A DNA stretch of 64,000 nucleotides, taken from positions 62,001 through 126,000 of the forward strand of contig NZ_JAJFOW010000011.1 of assembly GCF_020731285.1 (NCBI RefSeq). The letters run 5' to 3'. This DNA comes from Cohnella baijiui. Its GTDB lineage: Bacteria > Bacillota > Bacilli > Paenibacillales > Paenibacillaceae. The position numbers and the translations under genes are program-made. A model generated the notes under the pieces. The model was not told the origin of the DNA. It worked only from the letters and a program-made list of their open reading frames with translations, and searched no databases. Positions 16,632 through 25,594 of the stretch are shown in pieces (position 1 is the first letter of the stretch; the number at the start of each line of letters is the position of its first letter).

Positions 16632-18172
16632 ATGATCTTGTCCAGCATCTCGTCGTAAGTCGTCATAGCCCGGGCTGCGGCGCTGTAGGCGTGTTGGAAC
16701 TTGATCAGGTTGGACATCTCTTCGTCGAGGGAGACGCCGCTGACCGACTGCCGCTGATTGTCGATGTTGGCGAGCAGCGAATTTTGATTCTCGACCTGGC
16801 GCTGGGCATTCTCGGACTGGACGCCCAACTGGCCGATGACGGATTGATAGAAGTCGTCAATCGTGCCCCGGCCGACGACCGGCGTCGAACCGTCCGGACT
16901 GACGAAGTTGAATTTGGTGTCCTTCAAGTTCGACATGATGAGCGCGAGGGTGTTGTTGCCCGGAACGACCTTCTCCGGCGTGCCGTCGGTCCGCATCGAG
17001 GTCGCGATCGCGTCCGGCGAATCCTGGATGATCTTGTTCAGCGTGAAGTTTGCCGCCGTAATCGGGCCGCCGTCCTTCGAAGTGAAAAAGTCGACGCCCG
17101 TCGTGACCGGATCCTTCATCGTGTAGCCCAGCTTGTGGAGCTCGTTCACGCCGTGAATGGTGACCGTCAAATCGGAGGTCAGCCTGCGGTTGGCGTCGTT
17201 GTAGGTAACGCTGCCCAACGTGATGCCGTTCGGCAGGACGGTGCCCGCCGGCAGCGTGACGGTGAACTCGCCGTTGGCCAAACTGTTCGCCAGCGTGTCG
17301 AGCTGCTGCTGATACTGCGTCACGTACGTATCGCGTGCGACGAACATGCCGTACACTTCGCCGCTGCGCAGATCGCCGCCGTTGCCGCCGGCGAAGGCCG
17401 CTTCGAGGCCGGCCGCGTCCACGTTCGTCGCGTTAAAGCCGTTCAACAGCTCGATGCCGCCCATCGAAATGTTGTAGCCTTGCGGAGAATCGGTCACCGT
17501 AATGTTGACCAACTGGGAGAGCTTGTCCGTCAGTAGGTCGCGCTGGTCCATCAAGTCGTTGGCGTTGTCCCCATAAGCCGAGATGCGCGCGATCTGCTGG
17601 TTCAGCTCGGCGATGTTGCCGAGGTACGTATTGATCTGGTTCGCCTTCGTGTTGATGTTGGCCGTCAAGTCGCTCTTCATGTCCGACAGCTGCTTGCTCG
17701 TCAGGTTGAACGTATCCGCAAGCGCGAGTGCATTTTCCCGGACGATCTTGCGGCCCGTCACGTTCTCCGGATCCTTGGACAGGTCGGACCAGGACGTCCA
17801 AAACTTATCCATCAGCGAACGCAAGCCGGTGTCGCTCGGCTCGTTGAAGATCGCCTCGAGCTTGTCCAGCGCACTTGCCTGGAACGTCCAGTTGCCCGTG
17901 TCCGTGTTTTGGTTGCGGTACTGGGTGTCGAGGAACTGCTCGCGAACGCGGGTGATCGAGGTAAATTCGACGCCGGTGCCGAGCTGCCCCGGGATGGTCG
18001 AGTGCGTCAATCCCGGAGCTTCGATGGGACGCGTCGCCTGCATGTTGACGATTTGGCGGGAGTAGCCCGCCGTGTTGGCGTTGGCGATGTTTTGACCGGT
18101 CGTGCTGAGCGCGGCCTGCTGGGTAAACAAGGCGCGCTTGACGGTCTCAAGCGAATGGAAGGTTGATCTCAA
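16604..18172 (-). CDS. flgK: Flagellar hook-associated protein FlgK (HAP1)
   Basis: 522 residues. N-terminus STFHSLETVKRALFTQQAAL and QNIANANTAGYSRQIV, and C-terminus SLDEEMSNLIKFQHAYSAAA, are the FlgK hallmarks. It forms the first hook-filament junction ring and is exported without a signal peptide. The start is TTG at 18172 (GGAG about 10 nt upstream); no ATG fits. It follows flgN in the flgM operon. Confidence 0.96.
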   Translation of the reverse strand: MRSTFHSLETVKRALFTQQAALSTTGQNIANANTAGYSRQIVNMQATRPIEAPGLTHSTIPGQLGTGVEFTSITRVREQFLDTQYRNQNTDTGNWTFQASALDKLEAIFNEPSDTGLRSLMDKFWTSWSDLSKDPENVTGRKIVRENALALADTFNLTSKQLSDMKSDLTANINTKANQINTYLGNIAELNQQIARISAYGDNANDLMDQRDLLTDKLSQLVNITVTDSPQGYNISMGGIELLNGFNATNVDAAGLEAAFAGGNGGDLRSGEVYGMFVARDTYVTQYQQQLDTLANSLANGEFTVTLPAGTVLPNGITLGSVTYNDANRRLTSDLTVTIHGVNELHKLGYTMKDPVTTGVDFFTSKDGGPITAANFTLNKIIQDSPDAIATSMRTDGTPEKVVPGNNTLALIMSNLKDTKFNFVSPDGSTPVVGRGTIDDFYQSVIGQLGVQSENAQRQVENQNSLLANIDNQRQSVSGVSLDEEMSNLIKFQHAYSAAARAMTTYDEMLDKIINGMGIVGR

Positions 18173-18201
18173 GGATTCACGTCTCCTTGGTTCAAATTGG
18201 G

Positions 18202-18708
18202 TTAAGCTCGCGTGTCGAACATGCGTCTCGCGCTTCCGCCCTGGTAGGCCTGCTGGCCGGCGTTCGGCGAGTATGTCACGTCTTGGTCGTAAGGACCGGC
18301 GATGAGATCCAGCTCGAACTGGATGTGCTCGAGCGACTGCCGGACGAGCAGCTGGTTGCGTTCGTTAAGCACTTTGAGCTCTTCGTGCTGGCCGCGCAGC
18401 TTCTTCGCGAGCTCCGTCAGCTCGCTCTTCCGGTCGGCCCGGTGTACGGCCTGGATCAGGTCCGACAGCTTGACGGACGGGCGGGGCGCCATCCCGAGCT
18501 CGGCCCAGCCGCCCGCGGTCTCCTGCGTCATGGTACGGTAGCAGTCTTCCATCCGGGCGACGACCCGCGTCTCCTTGGCGGTCAGGGCGACCAGTTCTTC
18601 CACTCTGTTCTCGACGACGATGCGAACCTTCTCCCGGGCGAGCTGCAGCATTTCCTCATGGATGTCGGTCAGCGTCTCCAGCGTCGTCAGCAACCCTTGG
18701 ATGCTCAA
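18202..18708 (-). CDS. flgN: FlgN family export chaperone
   Basis: 168 residues, helical throughout (LLTTLETLTDIHEEMLQLAREK, in two long helices, and KSELTELAKKLRGQHEELKVL). FlgN escorts FlgK and FlgL to the export apparatus. The start is TTG at 18708, with AGGTGA 6 nt before it overlapping the flgM stop, so translation is coupled to flgM. It lies 29 nt before flgK. Confidence 0.92.
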   Translation of the reverse strand: MSIQGLLTTLETLTDIHEEMLQLAREKVRIVVENRVEELVALTAKETRVVARMEDCYRTMTQETAGGWAELGMAPRPSVKLSDLIQAVHRADRKSELTELAKKLRGQHEELKVLNERNQLLVRQSLEHIQFELDLIAGPYDQDVTYSPNAGQQAYQGGSARRMFDTRA

Positions 18709-18719
18709 TGAGGTTCACC

Positions 18720-19001
18720 TCAGTCGTTCGATTTGAAGGGACGGAAAAAGGGCAGCAGCGACTCGGCCAGCTTGTTCGTCTCGACGTGGTAGGTACCGGT
18801 GGAGACGGCCTTCTTCAAGCTCTCGATCCGCTCGGCGCGGGCCGTGCCGTCTTGGGCTTGCGCATCGAGCAGCTCCTTGGCTTCCGCAGAGATCTGCACC
18901 TCGTCCATGCGGCGCTTGCCCTCCGTTTGCCCCGTGCGGGCTTCGTTCGTATTCTGATAGGCGCGATAGGCGCCGATGCGCTGCGTATCGTTAATCTTCA
19001 A
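18720..19001 (-). CDS. flgM: Anti-sigma-D factor FlgM
   Basis: 93 residues. MKINDTQRIGAY at the N-terminus, VQISAEAKELL in the middle, and the C-terminal helices RIESLKKAV and VETNKLAESLL are the FlgM signature. It holds sigma-D inactive until the hook is complete, so it controls hag and the other sigma-D promoters in this window. Start is TTG at 19001 behind GAGGTGAT. A terminator separates it from yvyF, so it needs a promoter nearby; the region overlaps a weak sigma-D-like sequence (TAAC-N15-ACCGATAA). Confidence 0.95.
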   Translation of the reverse strand: MKINDTQRIGAYRAYQNTNEARTGQTEGKRRMDEVQISAEAKELLDAQAQDGTARAERIESLKKAVSTGTYHVETNKLAESLLPFFRPFKSND

Positions 19002-19037
19002 AAGGGATCACCTCGAACCAGACATGCCGGCAAATTG

Positions 19038-19072
19038 AAAAAGACCGATTACCTATAGAGGTATTATCGGTC
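19038..19072 (-). terminator. Terminator between yvyF and flgM
   Basis: GACCGAT-ACCT...AGGT-ATCGGTC stem (19043-19072) with small bulges; on the minus strand it is followed by TTTTT. It ends the transcript that includes yvyF. The stem also contains a weak sigma-D-like -10 element (ACCGATAA). Confidence 0.7.
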
Positions 19073-19105
19073 GGGGTTTATCAAATGTTAATAGACCATT
19101 CGTTG

Positions 19106-19525
19106 CTAATTCCTGTCACGGAGTCGGTCGCCGATTCGGTAGGCGCTGCCGCCGTTGCGGTATTCCTGCGAAGCGGAGGTCGGCCTGTCGGACGATGTCG
19201 CCTGACGGACGTCGCGCTGCAATCTGCCGCGGCAGCCGTCGCACATGTTGTTCTCCCGGATCAGGATGCCGCACACCTCGCAAGGGTAGCTGAGGTTCGG
19301 CGCGTTGTAGAGCGAGATGCGGCCTTCCCGGATGAAACGCGTGATCTGCTTGATGCTGACGCCCGTCTCCTCGGACAGCACCTGGATCGTCGCGCCCTTG
19401 TGCTGGCGCAGGTAGTCGGCGCAGCTCTCGTATTCTTTTTCCAGGTCGGCGTGGCAATTCTGGCAAATGTCCCGAAAATGCCGGGCAAACAGCTTGCCGC
19501 AGCGTGCGCAATTGGCTAAATCCAT
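19106..19525 (-). CDS. yvyF: YvyF-like flagellar operon protein
   Basis: 139 residues. Two Cys4-type pairs stand at the N-terminus (CARC, CQNC) and two near residue 80-95 (CEVC, CDGC), around a helix-turn-helix-like segment (IQVLSEETGVSIKQITRFIREG). This matches the conserved protein upstream of flgM in Bacillus (TIGR03826 type). Its role is unknown; zinc binding and DNA binding are likely from the motifs. ATG at 19525 with GGAGGA 9 nt upstream. A 16-bp perfect palindrome lies just before this site. Confidence 0.88.
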   Translation of the reverse strand: MDLANCARCGKLFARHFRDICQNCHADLEKEYESCADYLRQHKGATIQVLSEETGVSIKQITRFIREGRISLYNAPNLSYPCEVCGILIRENNMCDGCRGRLQRDVRQATSSDRPTSASQEYRNGGSAYRIGDRLRDRN

Positions 19526-19544
19526 GCGAATTGTTCCTCCAATC

Positions 19545-19560
19545 TCGATCTTAAGATCGA
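19545..19560. promoter_or_regulatory. 16-bp perfect palindrome before yvyF
   Basis: TCGATCTTAAGATCGA reads the same on both strands and lies 20 nt upstream of the yvyF start, between a possible -10 element (TACAAT, 19586-19591) and the Shine-Dalgarno. It could be an operator or form an mRNA hairpin. No T-tract follows. Confidence 0.4.
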
Positions 19561-19636
19561 CATTGTTCGACTATAGCTTGTCTCCATTGTACTAAATTTT
19601 GGGGGAAAGTACACATGCTTTTGGAACTAACGGGCT

Positions 19637-20404
19637 TTAGGAGCGCGCCCAGAGGACTCCGCATACGTCCAAACGGGGGTTGGAACGGCGAAGCGCGAAG
19701 GCGCATTCGTTTATCGTGCTGCCCGTCGTATAGACGTCGTCGACGAGCAAGAGGGAAATCGGGGCGTCGTCCGGCTTCCGCAGCTCCCGCGTTTCGGGCA
19801 GCGCTTCGAACAGGCCGCGCAAATCGGTCAACCGGCTGCGGCGGCTCTTGAAGCTCATCTTCTCCGTATGGCGCACCCTCTGCAGAAGCGGCCGATACGG
19901 AATCCGGTACCATCGCGAAAGCCGAGTTGCCATCCGCTCCGCCTGGTTGAACCCGCGCTCGTCCAGCCGCTCGGCCGACAGCGGCACGGCGGCGATCAGA
20001 TCGAACGGGACGGCGCGTTCGACGATGAGCCTCTCCAGAGGAGCTGCCAGCATGGCGGCCAGCACCGGCTCCAGACGCTCCGCCCCCGAATATTTATACT
20101 GAGCCAGCCATTCCTTCATCTCTTCCGTGTAACGGACCGCGCACCGGCTCCGTTCGACGTGACGCACCCGTCGGCGCAGGCAGTCCTGGCACCGCGCGGA
20201 ACGGCCGCAGACCGGACAGCCGATTGCGAGAATCCATGGTACGGCGCTTCGGCAATCGCCGCACAACCGGGAGAGCACCGCTCTCGGCCCGGGATGGCGA
20301 ATCGGCAGGGCGGCTGCTGGAGCGGTACGCACCTCCCGTTCACAACGCGGGCACGCCTCCAACTGCGGATGCAAGAGCCGGTGAAGCCACTCGAGCGCGC
20401 TCAC
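19637..20404 (-). CDS. comFC: Competence protein ComFC, phosphoribosyltransferase family
   Basis: 255 residues. The N-terminus has zinc-ribbon cysteines (CPRC, CGDC, CPVC, CQDC). The C-terminal half is a type I phosphoribosyltransferase domain with the PRPP loop LLLVDDVYTTGSTINE and RGFNQAERMA. ComFC is needed for DNA uptake in Bacillus and acts in the cytoplasm, probably with ComFA. The GTG at 20404 overlaps the comFA stop (GTGA). No comFB lies between them. The open frame continues far upstream, but only as a shadow of comFA. Confidence 0.93.
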   Translation of the reverse strand: MSALEWLHRLLHPQLEACPRCEREVRTAPAAALPIRHPGPRAVLSRLCGDCRSAVPWILAIGCPVCGRSARCQDCLRRRVRHVERSRCAVRYTEEMKEWLAQYKYSGAERLEPVLAAMLAAPLERLIVERAVPFDLIAAVPLSAERLDERGFNQAERMATRLSRWYRIPYRPLLQRVRHTEKMSFKSRRSRLTDLRGLFEALPETRELRKPDDAPISLLLVDDVYTTGSTINECAFALRRSNPRLDVCGVLWARS

Positions 20405-22587
20405 CCCTCGCCCTCCTCGGACCCGAGAAGGTATCGCCCCCGTCGCGCCAGCCGGTTCATCATCCGGATCTGCCCGATCGCGCCTCGCTGGGCAAGCGTA
20501 TGATAGGCGGAGCAGAAGTAGACGCGTCCCGCCGGATCGTCGGCCGACCGTCCGGCGCGACCGGCCATCTGGACGAGCGCGGCCTCGTCGAACAACGTCT
20601 GATGCGCGTCGAAGATGAAGACGTCGCTGCGTGGGACGGTCACGCCCCGCTCGAGAATCGTCGTCGTGACGAGCAAACGCAGCTGCCGGTCGCGAAAGGC
20701 GACGACCTTGTCCCTGCGGCCCTCGTCCTTCGAGGAGGTGCCGTCGATCGCCTCGGGCGAAATCCCCCAGGCGGACGCCGACCAACGGAGGTAAGCGACA
20801 AGTCCGTCGATCTGACGGATATAGGGGACGAAGACGAATACTTGCGCGCCGCGGGCGACGGAAGCCCCGAGCGCCTGCAGCAGCCGGCCCGGCAGCTTCA
20901 CGCCCGCCTTGAGCCCCGGCCTGCCGGAAGCGGCCAGCCGATGCAGCGGCGGCATCCGCAAGGCGCGCGGAACGGGCAGCGGATGGCGATGGTAGCGGAC
21001 CGGCACCTTGGCGTGCGGCAGCCGGCCGCGGCTCGCCGCACGACGCAAAGGCGTGGGAGGCGTAGCGCTGAGTAGCACGGTAGCGCCATCCGGCTTCCGG
21101 GCGGCGGCCGCCGCGTAATGCAGCATCGGGTCGTTGTGATAGGGAAATGCGTCCAGTTCGTCGACGAGCACCAGGTCGAACGCTTCCTGAAACCGCAGCA
21201 GCTGGTGGGTGGTGGACAGCGTCAACGCCGCCTGATGCCACCTCTCCTCGCTGCCGCCGTAGAGCACGGCGCGCGAATAGCCGGGAAAAGCCTTCGCCAG
21301 GCGGGGCGCCAGCTCGAGCACGACGTCGCGCCTCGGCGTCGCGATCAGCGCGCGGCCGCCGGCGGACAACACCGCCTCGAGCAGCGGAAAGATCATCTCG
21401 GTCTTGCCCGCGCCGGTAACGGCCCATAGCAGAAACGAGCGCGCCTGCAGCGCCATCGGATCGCGGCGGCGTCCCGCGAGCAGACGGGCGGTCGCGGTCC
21501 GCACGAGCGAGCGCAAGCCATGTTCGTCGGACGATGCGGCGATCGCGGTGCGGCGGAGACCAACGTTCGGCGGCCCAGAATCCGTCAGCCCGCGTTCGCG
21601 GCCGCCATGTCCCGCCGCCTGGGCTGCGCGCGTGCCTGCGGCGAACTCGCCCTCGCCGCGCAAAAACCGGACGGCCGCCTCGGACGCCCTGCGCTGCGCG
21701 GGGCTGAGCCCCCAGCGGCCGCACAGCTCGTCCGCCGCCGGCACCCCGGCGCGCCTCGCCTGTAACACTGACGCGCCCGGCTCGGCGCCTCGCGCGAGCA
21801 AAGCGCACTCGCGGCTGCGGCCAAGTGCGAGGCACGCCTCGCACACGGCGCAGCCGCTCCGCCCGCATGAGGCGCATGCCGTGCGCCTCATACGGGCTTC
21901 TGCGCTGCCGCAGCGCCGGCAGCGCAAGCCCGGGCCGCGCGCGGCTGCAGGCGCGATCGCGGCCGAAAGGCGCGCGGCGCCGAGCAGCGCGGCGAGCTGC
22001 AGCTCGCGCAGCAGAGTAGCGGCGTCGGGCGCCGCCAGCATCGAGGCCGCCTCCTCGCGCAGCAGGGAGCGGCCGGCCAGCTGCTGCGCGAGACGCGGCA
22101 GCCGCTCCGCGAGCGCGCGCCCTTCGGCTTTGCTGCGCGCCGCCCGACTGTTCGCGTCGCTGCTCCCTTCCCACGCGTTTCCCCTTCCCGGTTCATTTTC
22201 GTCCTTAGCCCCCGCTCCCCCTGCCGTCACGATCTCGGTCATCGTCGAAAGAAGATTCCCCCTCTCGCCTTCTCCAACGACCGCTTGTAGCGCCTGACCC
22301 ATCCCGGTCCTGACCGACTCCAAAGCCAACTCGCGGCTGCGACCCGACCACTCCGCCTTCAGCCGATCGCAAACCGCCTCCGCCCAGCCCAGCGGAAGGG
22401 GCTCCATCAGCTTGACGAGCCTGGGCGTCGCCTCGGACGGGCGAGGAATTCCGCGCGGCCCGATCGCCTCCCCGACACCCTCCCGAAAACCGCCGTCCAA
22501 CCAATATCGGCGGTCGATCGACCAGTCGACAGTCCAATAGGGCGTCCAGCCTTCGACGGTCTGAACCGCATAAACGATAACCTTCAT
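20401..22587 (-). CDS. comFA: ComFA-like DNA uptake helicase with long N-terminal extension
   Basis: 728 residues, against about 460 for B. subtilis ComFA. The first ~215 residues form an Ala/Arg-rich extension with no clear domain. A Cys-rich zinc region follows (CRRC at 223-226, further Cys at 238, 241, 246, 249, 252), then a superfamily 2 helicase: Walker A AVTGAGKTE (389-397), DELD (476-479), LLSATP, and late motifs TTTILERGVTVP and QMAGRAGRS. ComFA is the ATP-driven motor for transport of single-stranded DNA across the membrane. ATG at 22587 behind GGGGGA. The gene is very GC-rich, and long open frames on other strands are artefacts of that. Confidence 0.9.
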   Translation of the reverse strand: MKVIVYAVQTVEGWTPYWTVDWSIDRRYWLDGGFREGVGEAIGPRGIPRPSEATPRLVKLMEPLPLGWAEAVCDRLKAEWSGRSRELALESVRTGMGQALQAVVGEGERGNLLSTMTEIVTAGGAGAKDENEPGRGNAWEGSSDANSRAARSKAEGRALAERLPRLAQQLAGRSLLREEAASMLAAPDAATLLRELQLAALLGAARLSAAIAPAAARGPGLRCRRCGSAEARMRRTACASCGRSGCAVCEACLALGRSRECALLARGAEPGASVLQARRAGVPAADELCGRWGLSPAQRRASEAAVRFLRGEGEFAAGTRAAQAAGHGGRERGLTDSGPPNVGLRRTAIAASSDEHGLRSLVRTATARLLAGRRRDPMALQARSFLLWAVTGAGKTEMIFPLLEAVLSAGGRALIATPRRDVVLELAPRLAKAFPGYSRAVLYGGSEERWHQAALTLSTTHQLLRFQEAFDLVLVDELDAFPYHNDPMLHYAAAAARKPDGATVLLSATPPTPLRRAASRGRLPHAKVPVRYHRHPLPVPRALRMPPLHRLAASGRPGLKAGVKLPGRLLQALGASVARGAQVFVFVPYIRQIDGLVAYLRWSASAWGISPEAIDGTSSKDEGRRDKVVAFRDRQLRLLVTTTILERGVTVPRSDVFIFDAHQTLFDEAALVQMAGRAGRSADDPAGRVYFCSAYHTLAQRGAIGQIRMMNRLARRGRYLLGSEEGEG

Positions 22588-22639
22588 TCCTATTCCCCCT
22601 TCTACGCTCCCGCCGTTTCACAGTCGGCTATCCGGCTAC

Positions 22640-22685
22640 AAAAAAAAGCACCCCGCATCGGCCGGTTCGGCCCTGCAAGCGTGCT
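22640..22685 (-). terminator. Terminator between the membrane-protein gene and comFA
   Basis: On the minus strand AGCAC...TGCA...GGCC pairs with GGCC...TGCG...GGTGCT and is followed by eight Ts. comFA therefore probably has its own promoter in 22588-22640, where I see no clear hexamers. Confidence 0.8.
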
Positions 22686-22817
22686 TCGCTTGAAACGACT
22701 ATTCGATTTGCATTACTACTTGCCCATGCTACGCTTCCCAATTCTCGCCCATTAACCCTTCCTCCATTTTATACCAGATGCAAGGGGAAGTTCAATAGGG
22801 TGCCTTCCCGCTTCCTC

Positions 22818-23246
22818 TTAACGCCGCACCGCGACGGAATTGACCGCTTCCGGGGGCAGCTCTACCCAGATCCACTGTTCCTGACCCGGCGCGGCGCCGT
22901 CGCCGGCCAGCTCCCGCTCCCAGTCTTCGCGGGTACGCGCGCGCTTCGCGTCATCCGCGCTTTGCCGCACGAGACCGACCCCCGCATCCCCCCGGGCGAA
23001 TCGCTCGACGATCGCGGCCGTATCGTCCGTCGATTCGGGCGAGAGCAGCACCGTAATCCCGAAGTCGCGACCCAGGCGCTGGGCTTGCCACTGCAGCTTC
23101 CGCACGTAGCCTTCGATTTCGCGCTGGTGGTTGCCCGCGACGAGGACGTATTGACGCTTGCCGGACTGACGCCGGCGGAACCAAACATGCATGCAAGCCG
23201 CAGCCACGGCGTATAACCCGATAATCCACAGCAGCACGGAGATCAC
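22818..23246 (-). CDS. Small membrane-anchored protein of unknown function
   Basis: 142 residues from a GTG at 23246 (AGGAGGT, 7 nt upstream); a longer frame to 23282 is possible. One N-terminal membrane segment (VLLWIIGLYAVAAACMHVWF) is followed by RRR and a soluble domain of ~115 residues (RQYVLVAGNHQREIEGYVRK, TVLLSPESTDDTAAIVERFA). The latter resembles part of a Rossmann-like or glycosyltransferase fold, but I cannot assign a family. It lies between comFA and degU, ending in a strong terminator. Confidence 0.7.
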   Translation of the reverse strand: MISVLLWIIGLYAVAAACMHVWFRRRQSGKRQYVLVAGNHQREIEGYVRKLQWQAQRLGRDFGITVLLSPESTDDTAAIVERFARGDAGVGLVRQSADDAKRARTREDWERELAGDGAAPGQEQWIWVELPPEAVNSVAVRR

Positions 23247-23473
23247 GGCGGCCACCTCCTGATCCTGCGCAATCGCGCGCAAGGCGCGCTGGCGGCGCTC
23301 CCCCGGGCTCGATCGCTCTGATACGCCATCCTATGCCGGTCGTCAGCATCGGGTTCCGAATCCGCCCAGCCTTACCGGTTCGCCTTATCCCAGTTCCTTT
23401 GCTCCCCTCAATCGTGCCCCGGACTCCCTGTTTTCCCTCCACCTTTCTTTCGCTCGAGTCCGGTCTCAGAGGC

Positions 23474-23521
23474 AAAAAAATTGCGCCGCGCGATCTTCCG
23501 ATCGCTGCGGCGCGAATTTTT
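23474..23521. terminator. degU terminator
   Basis: TTGCGCCGC-GCGATC / GATCGC-GCGGCGCGAA stem with TTCC loop, A7 on one side and T5 on the other, so it can work on both strands. It lies directly behind degU. The 230 nt between it and the membrane-protein gene show no other feature. Confidence 0.85.
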
Positions 23522-23536
23522 CCTATGTAACGCTCT

Positions 23537-24271
23537 TTAGAGCGTGACCCAGCCATACTTGATGGAGTTGATCACGGCTTGGGTGCGGTCGTCGACTTCC
23601 ATCTTTTGCAGGATGCTGCTCACATGGTTCTTGACCGTCTTCTCGCTGATGAACAGGCTCTCGCCGATGTTCTTGTTGCTCTTGCCTTCCGCCATGAGGC
23701 GCAGCACTTCGGCTTCGCGGCGGGTGAGCGGGTTGTTGCCTCGCGGCACGAACTTCGTGACCGTCTCACGGGACGCAGCCGCGCCCGACGTCGCTCCGAT
23801 CTCGTCCAGATACGTCATCCGCCGGAGCTGGTTGATCAGCTTGCCCGTCACCTTTGGATGAATGTAGGCATGACCGAGCGCGACCGTGCGGATCGCGTCG
23901 ACGAGCGATTCCGCCTCCATATCCTTGAGCAGATAGCCCGTCGCGCCCTTGCGCAACGTCTCAAACACATAGCTCTCGTCGTCATGGATCGAGAGGATGA
24001 TGACTTTGATGTCCGGGAAAATGTCGCGAAGCCGCTCTGTGGCGACGACGCCGTTTTCCGTGGGCATGTTGATGTCGAGCAGGACAACGTCCGGCTTCTG
24101 CAGGTTGCAAAACTCCAGCACCTGGATCCCGTCTCCGCACTCCCCGATAACCTCCAAATCGGATTCCATATTGAGGATGCGCTTGAGGCCTTCCCGGAAA
24201 AGCTGGTGATCGTCAGCTAGCAATACTTGAATCTTACGGCCCTGACCCCCGTTCACGGTCTTATTCTCCAT
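23537..24271 (-). CDS. degU: Response regulator DegU
   Basis: 244 residues. Receiver domain 13-~130 with acidic pair AD20-D21, phospho-acceptor D66 in VVLLDINMP and K in YLLKDME; a LuxR-type HTH at ~175-240 ([35 protein letters not shown]). DegU controls degradative enzymes, competence and motility. The ATG at 24271 overlaps the end of degS by 11 nt. The first 12 residues are extra compared with B. subtilis. Confidence 0.97.
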   Translation of the reverse strand: MENKTVNGGQGRKIQVLLADDHQLFREGLKRILNMESDLEVIGECGDGIQVLEFCNLQKPDVVLLDINMPTENGVVATERLRDIFPDIKVIILSIHDDESYVFETLRKGATGYLLKDMEAESLVDAIRTVALGHAYIHPKVTGKLINQLRRMTYLDEIGATSGAAASRETVTKFVPRGNNPLTRREAEVLRLMAEGKSNKNIGESLFISEKTVKNHVSSILQKMEVDDRTQAVINSIKYGWVTL

Positions 24272-25439
24272 TATGATCCAACTCCTCCCGTAGCTCTGCC
24301 TTGATAGGAACTTGAATGGTGATGGTCGTGCCTTGGTCTATGGCCGACTCGATGAGGATCGTCCCCTGCAGCAGGTCGACGCGCTCCTTCATGCCCGTCA
24401 GGCCGAACTGCGAATGCTCCTTGGCGCGCGCCTCGACCAGATCCACATGAAATCCTTTGCCATTGTCCTTGATCGTCAGGACGATCGATTCTTCCCAGTA
24501 GACAATGCTCAGTGACATGAAGGTCGGTTCGGCGTGCTTCAGCGCATTGTTGAAGGCTTCCTGCACGAGTCGAAACATGGCCGCTTCCATCGCGGTCGAG
24601 ATTCGCTTCTCTTTGCCCGCGGTCTCGAAGACAGAGCGAATCGTGGTTCGATCTTCGAAATCCTGGACGAACTTGCGCAAGGTCGGGACCAAGCCCAAAT
24701 CGTCCAGCGCCATCGGCCGCAGGTTAAAGATGATTTTGCGGATCTCTTCGAGTCCCATTCGGACTTGCGTTTTCAAATCTATCAATTCGCTACGGACAAT
24801 CTCCAAATCCTGCGTATTCAGCATACGTTCGGCAATTTCCGCCCGGAGCACCAGGTTGGCAAGCGATTGCGCGGGCCCGTCGTGAATCTCGCGGGCCATG
24901 CGCTTGCGCTCCTCTTCCTGTGCCAGGATGATCTTTAGACCGATGAGCTGCCTGTTCTTCGCCGATTCGAGAATGCGCGTGACTTGATGCAGATCTCCCG
25001 AGAGATAGTCGAGCACGACGTTCATCTGCGAGCCGATGCTTTCCGCACGCTCGATGGAAATCTCCACGTTGCGGACGCGGCTTTGCAGTTCGTCTCGTCT
25101 CGCCTTGAGGTAACCCTCCTTCTCCCGGAAGACCATGAGCTCCAATTGGAGCTGGGTGGCTTTTTCATAAGCGGATTTGATATCTTGTTCGGTGAAGCGC
25201 ACGAAGTCCCGGCTGACTTCGGTGAGACGGATGCGCGACAGCCGATAATCCCGTTCCAGGCGGTCTACCTTTTCGATGGTCTCGGAGGTATCCTGCAGCA
25301 CCTTCTCGAGCTCCTGACCGAGGGAGGTGAGCTCCCTTCTAGCCGCTTCGCAAATCTCGAAAACTTGCATCTTGCTGTCTTCCATCACGCGAACGGCATT
25401 CTGAATGACTCGGTCAATCTGTTCCACACGATAATCCAT
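24261..25439 (-). CDS. degS: Sensor histidine kinase DegS
   Basis: 392 residues from the ATG at 25439 (GGGGAG, 7 nt); close to the 385 of B. subtilis DegS. The N-terminal ~170 residues are a coiled-coil sensor region without membrane segments, so the kinase is cytoplasmic. The HisKA_3 motif REIHDGPAQSLANLV has the phospho-histidine at about 186. The ATPase has the N box (VQEAFNNALKHA) and G boxes (DNGKGF, GLTGMKERV). It forms an operon with degU, which it phosphorylates. Confidence 0.97.
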   Translation of the reverse strand: MDYRVEQIDRVIQNAVRVMEDSKMQVFEICEAARRELTSLGQELEKVLQDTSETIEKVDRLERDYRLSRIRLTEVSRDFVRFTEQDIKSAYEKATQLQLELMVFREKEGYLKARRDELQSRVRNVEISIERAESIGSQMNVVLDYLSGDLHQVTRILESAKNRQLIGLKIILAQEEERKRMAREIHDGPAQSLANLVLRAEIAERMLNTQDLEIVRSELIDLKTQVRMGLEEIRKIIFNLRPMALDDLGLVPTLRKFVQDFEDRTTIRSVFETAGKEKRISTAMEAAMFRLVQEAFNNALKHAEPTFMSLSIVYWEESIVLTIKDNGKGFHVDLVEARAKEHSQFGLTGMKERVDLLQGTILIESAIDQGTTITIQVPIKAELREELDHNGE

Positions 25440-25539
25440 CGAACGACTCCCCTGCGCAGCGAGGCGCATCCCAGCCTAACTTTCGTCCTTAATTGTATCG
25501 GGTTCGCCAGATCCAACAAGGGAAACGGGGCTTGTTTCC

Positions 25540-25567
25540 ATCATATCATATTTCTTACTTCCGTGAA
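25540..25567 (-). promoter_or_regulatory. Possible sigma-A promoter of degSU
   Basis: TTCACG (25562-25567), 16-nt spacer and TATGAT (25540-25545); 9 of 12 matches. About 100 nt before the degS start. Confidence 0.42.
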
Positions 25568-25594
25568 GGCGGGAACGGGACTTTGGACCGAACA

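Noticed and set aside
19637..22174. An 845-codon open frame spanning comFC and most of comFA in another frame
   Set aside because: Only its last ~255 codons encode ComFC; the remainder is Arg/Ala-rich, overlaps comFA, and results from very high GC at third positions.
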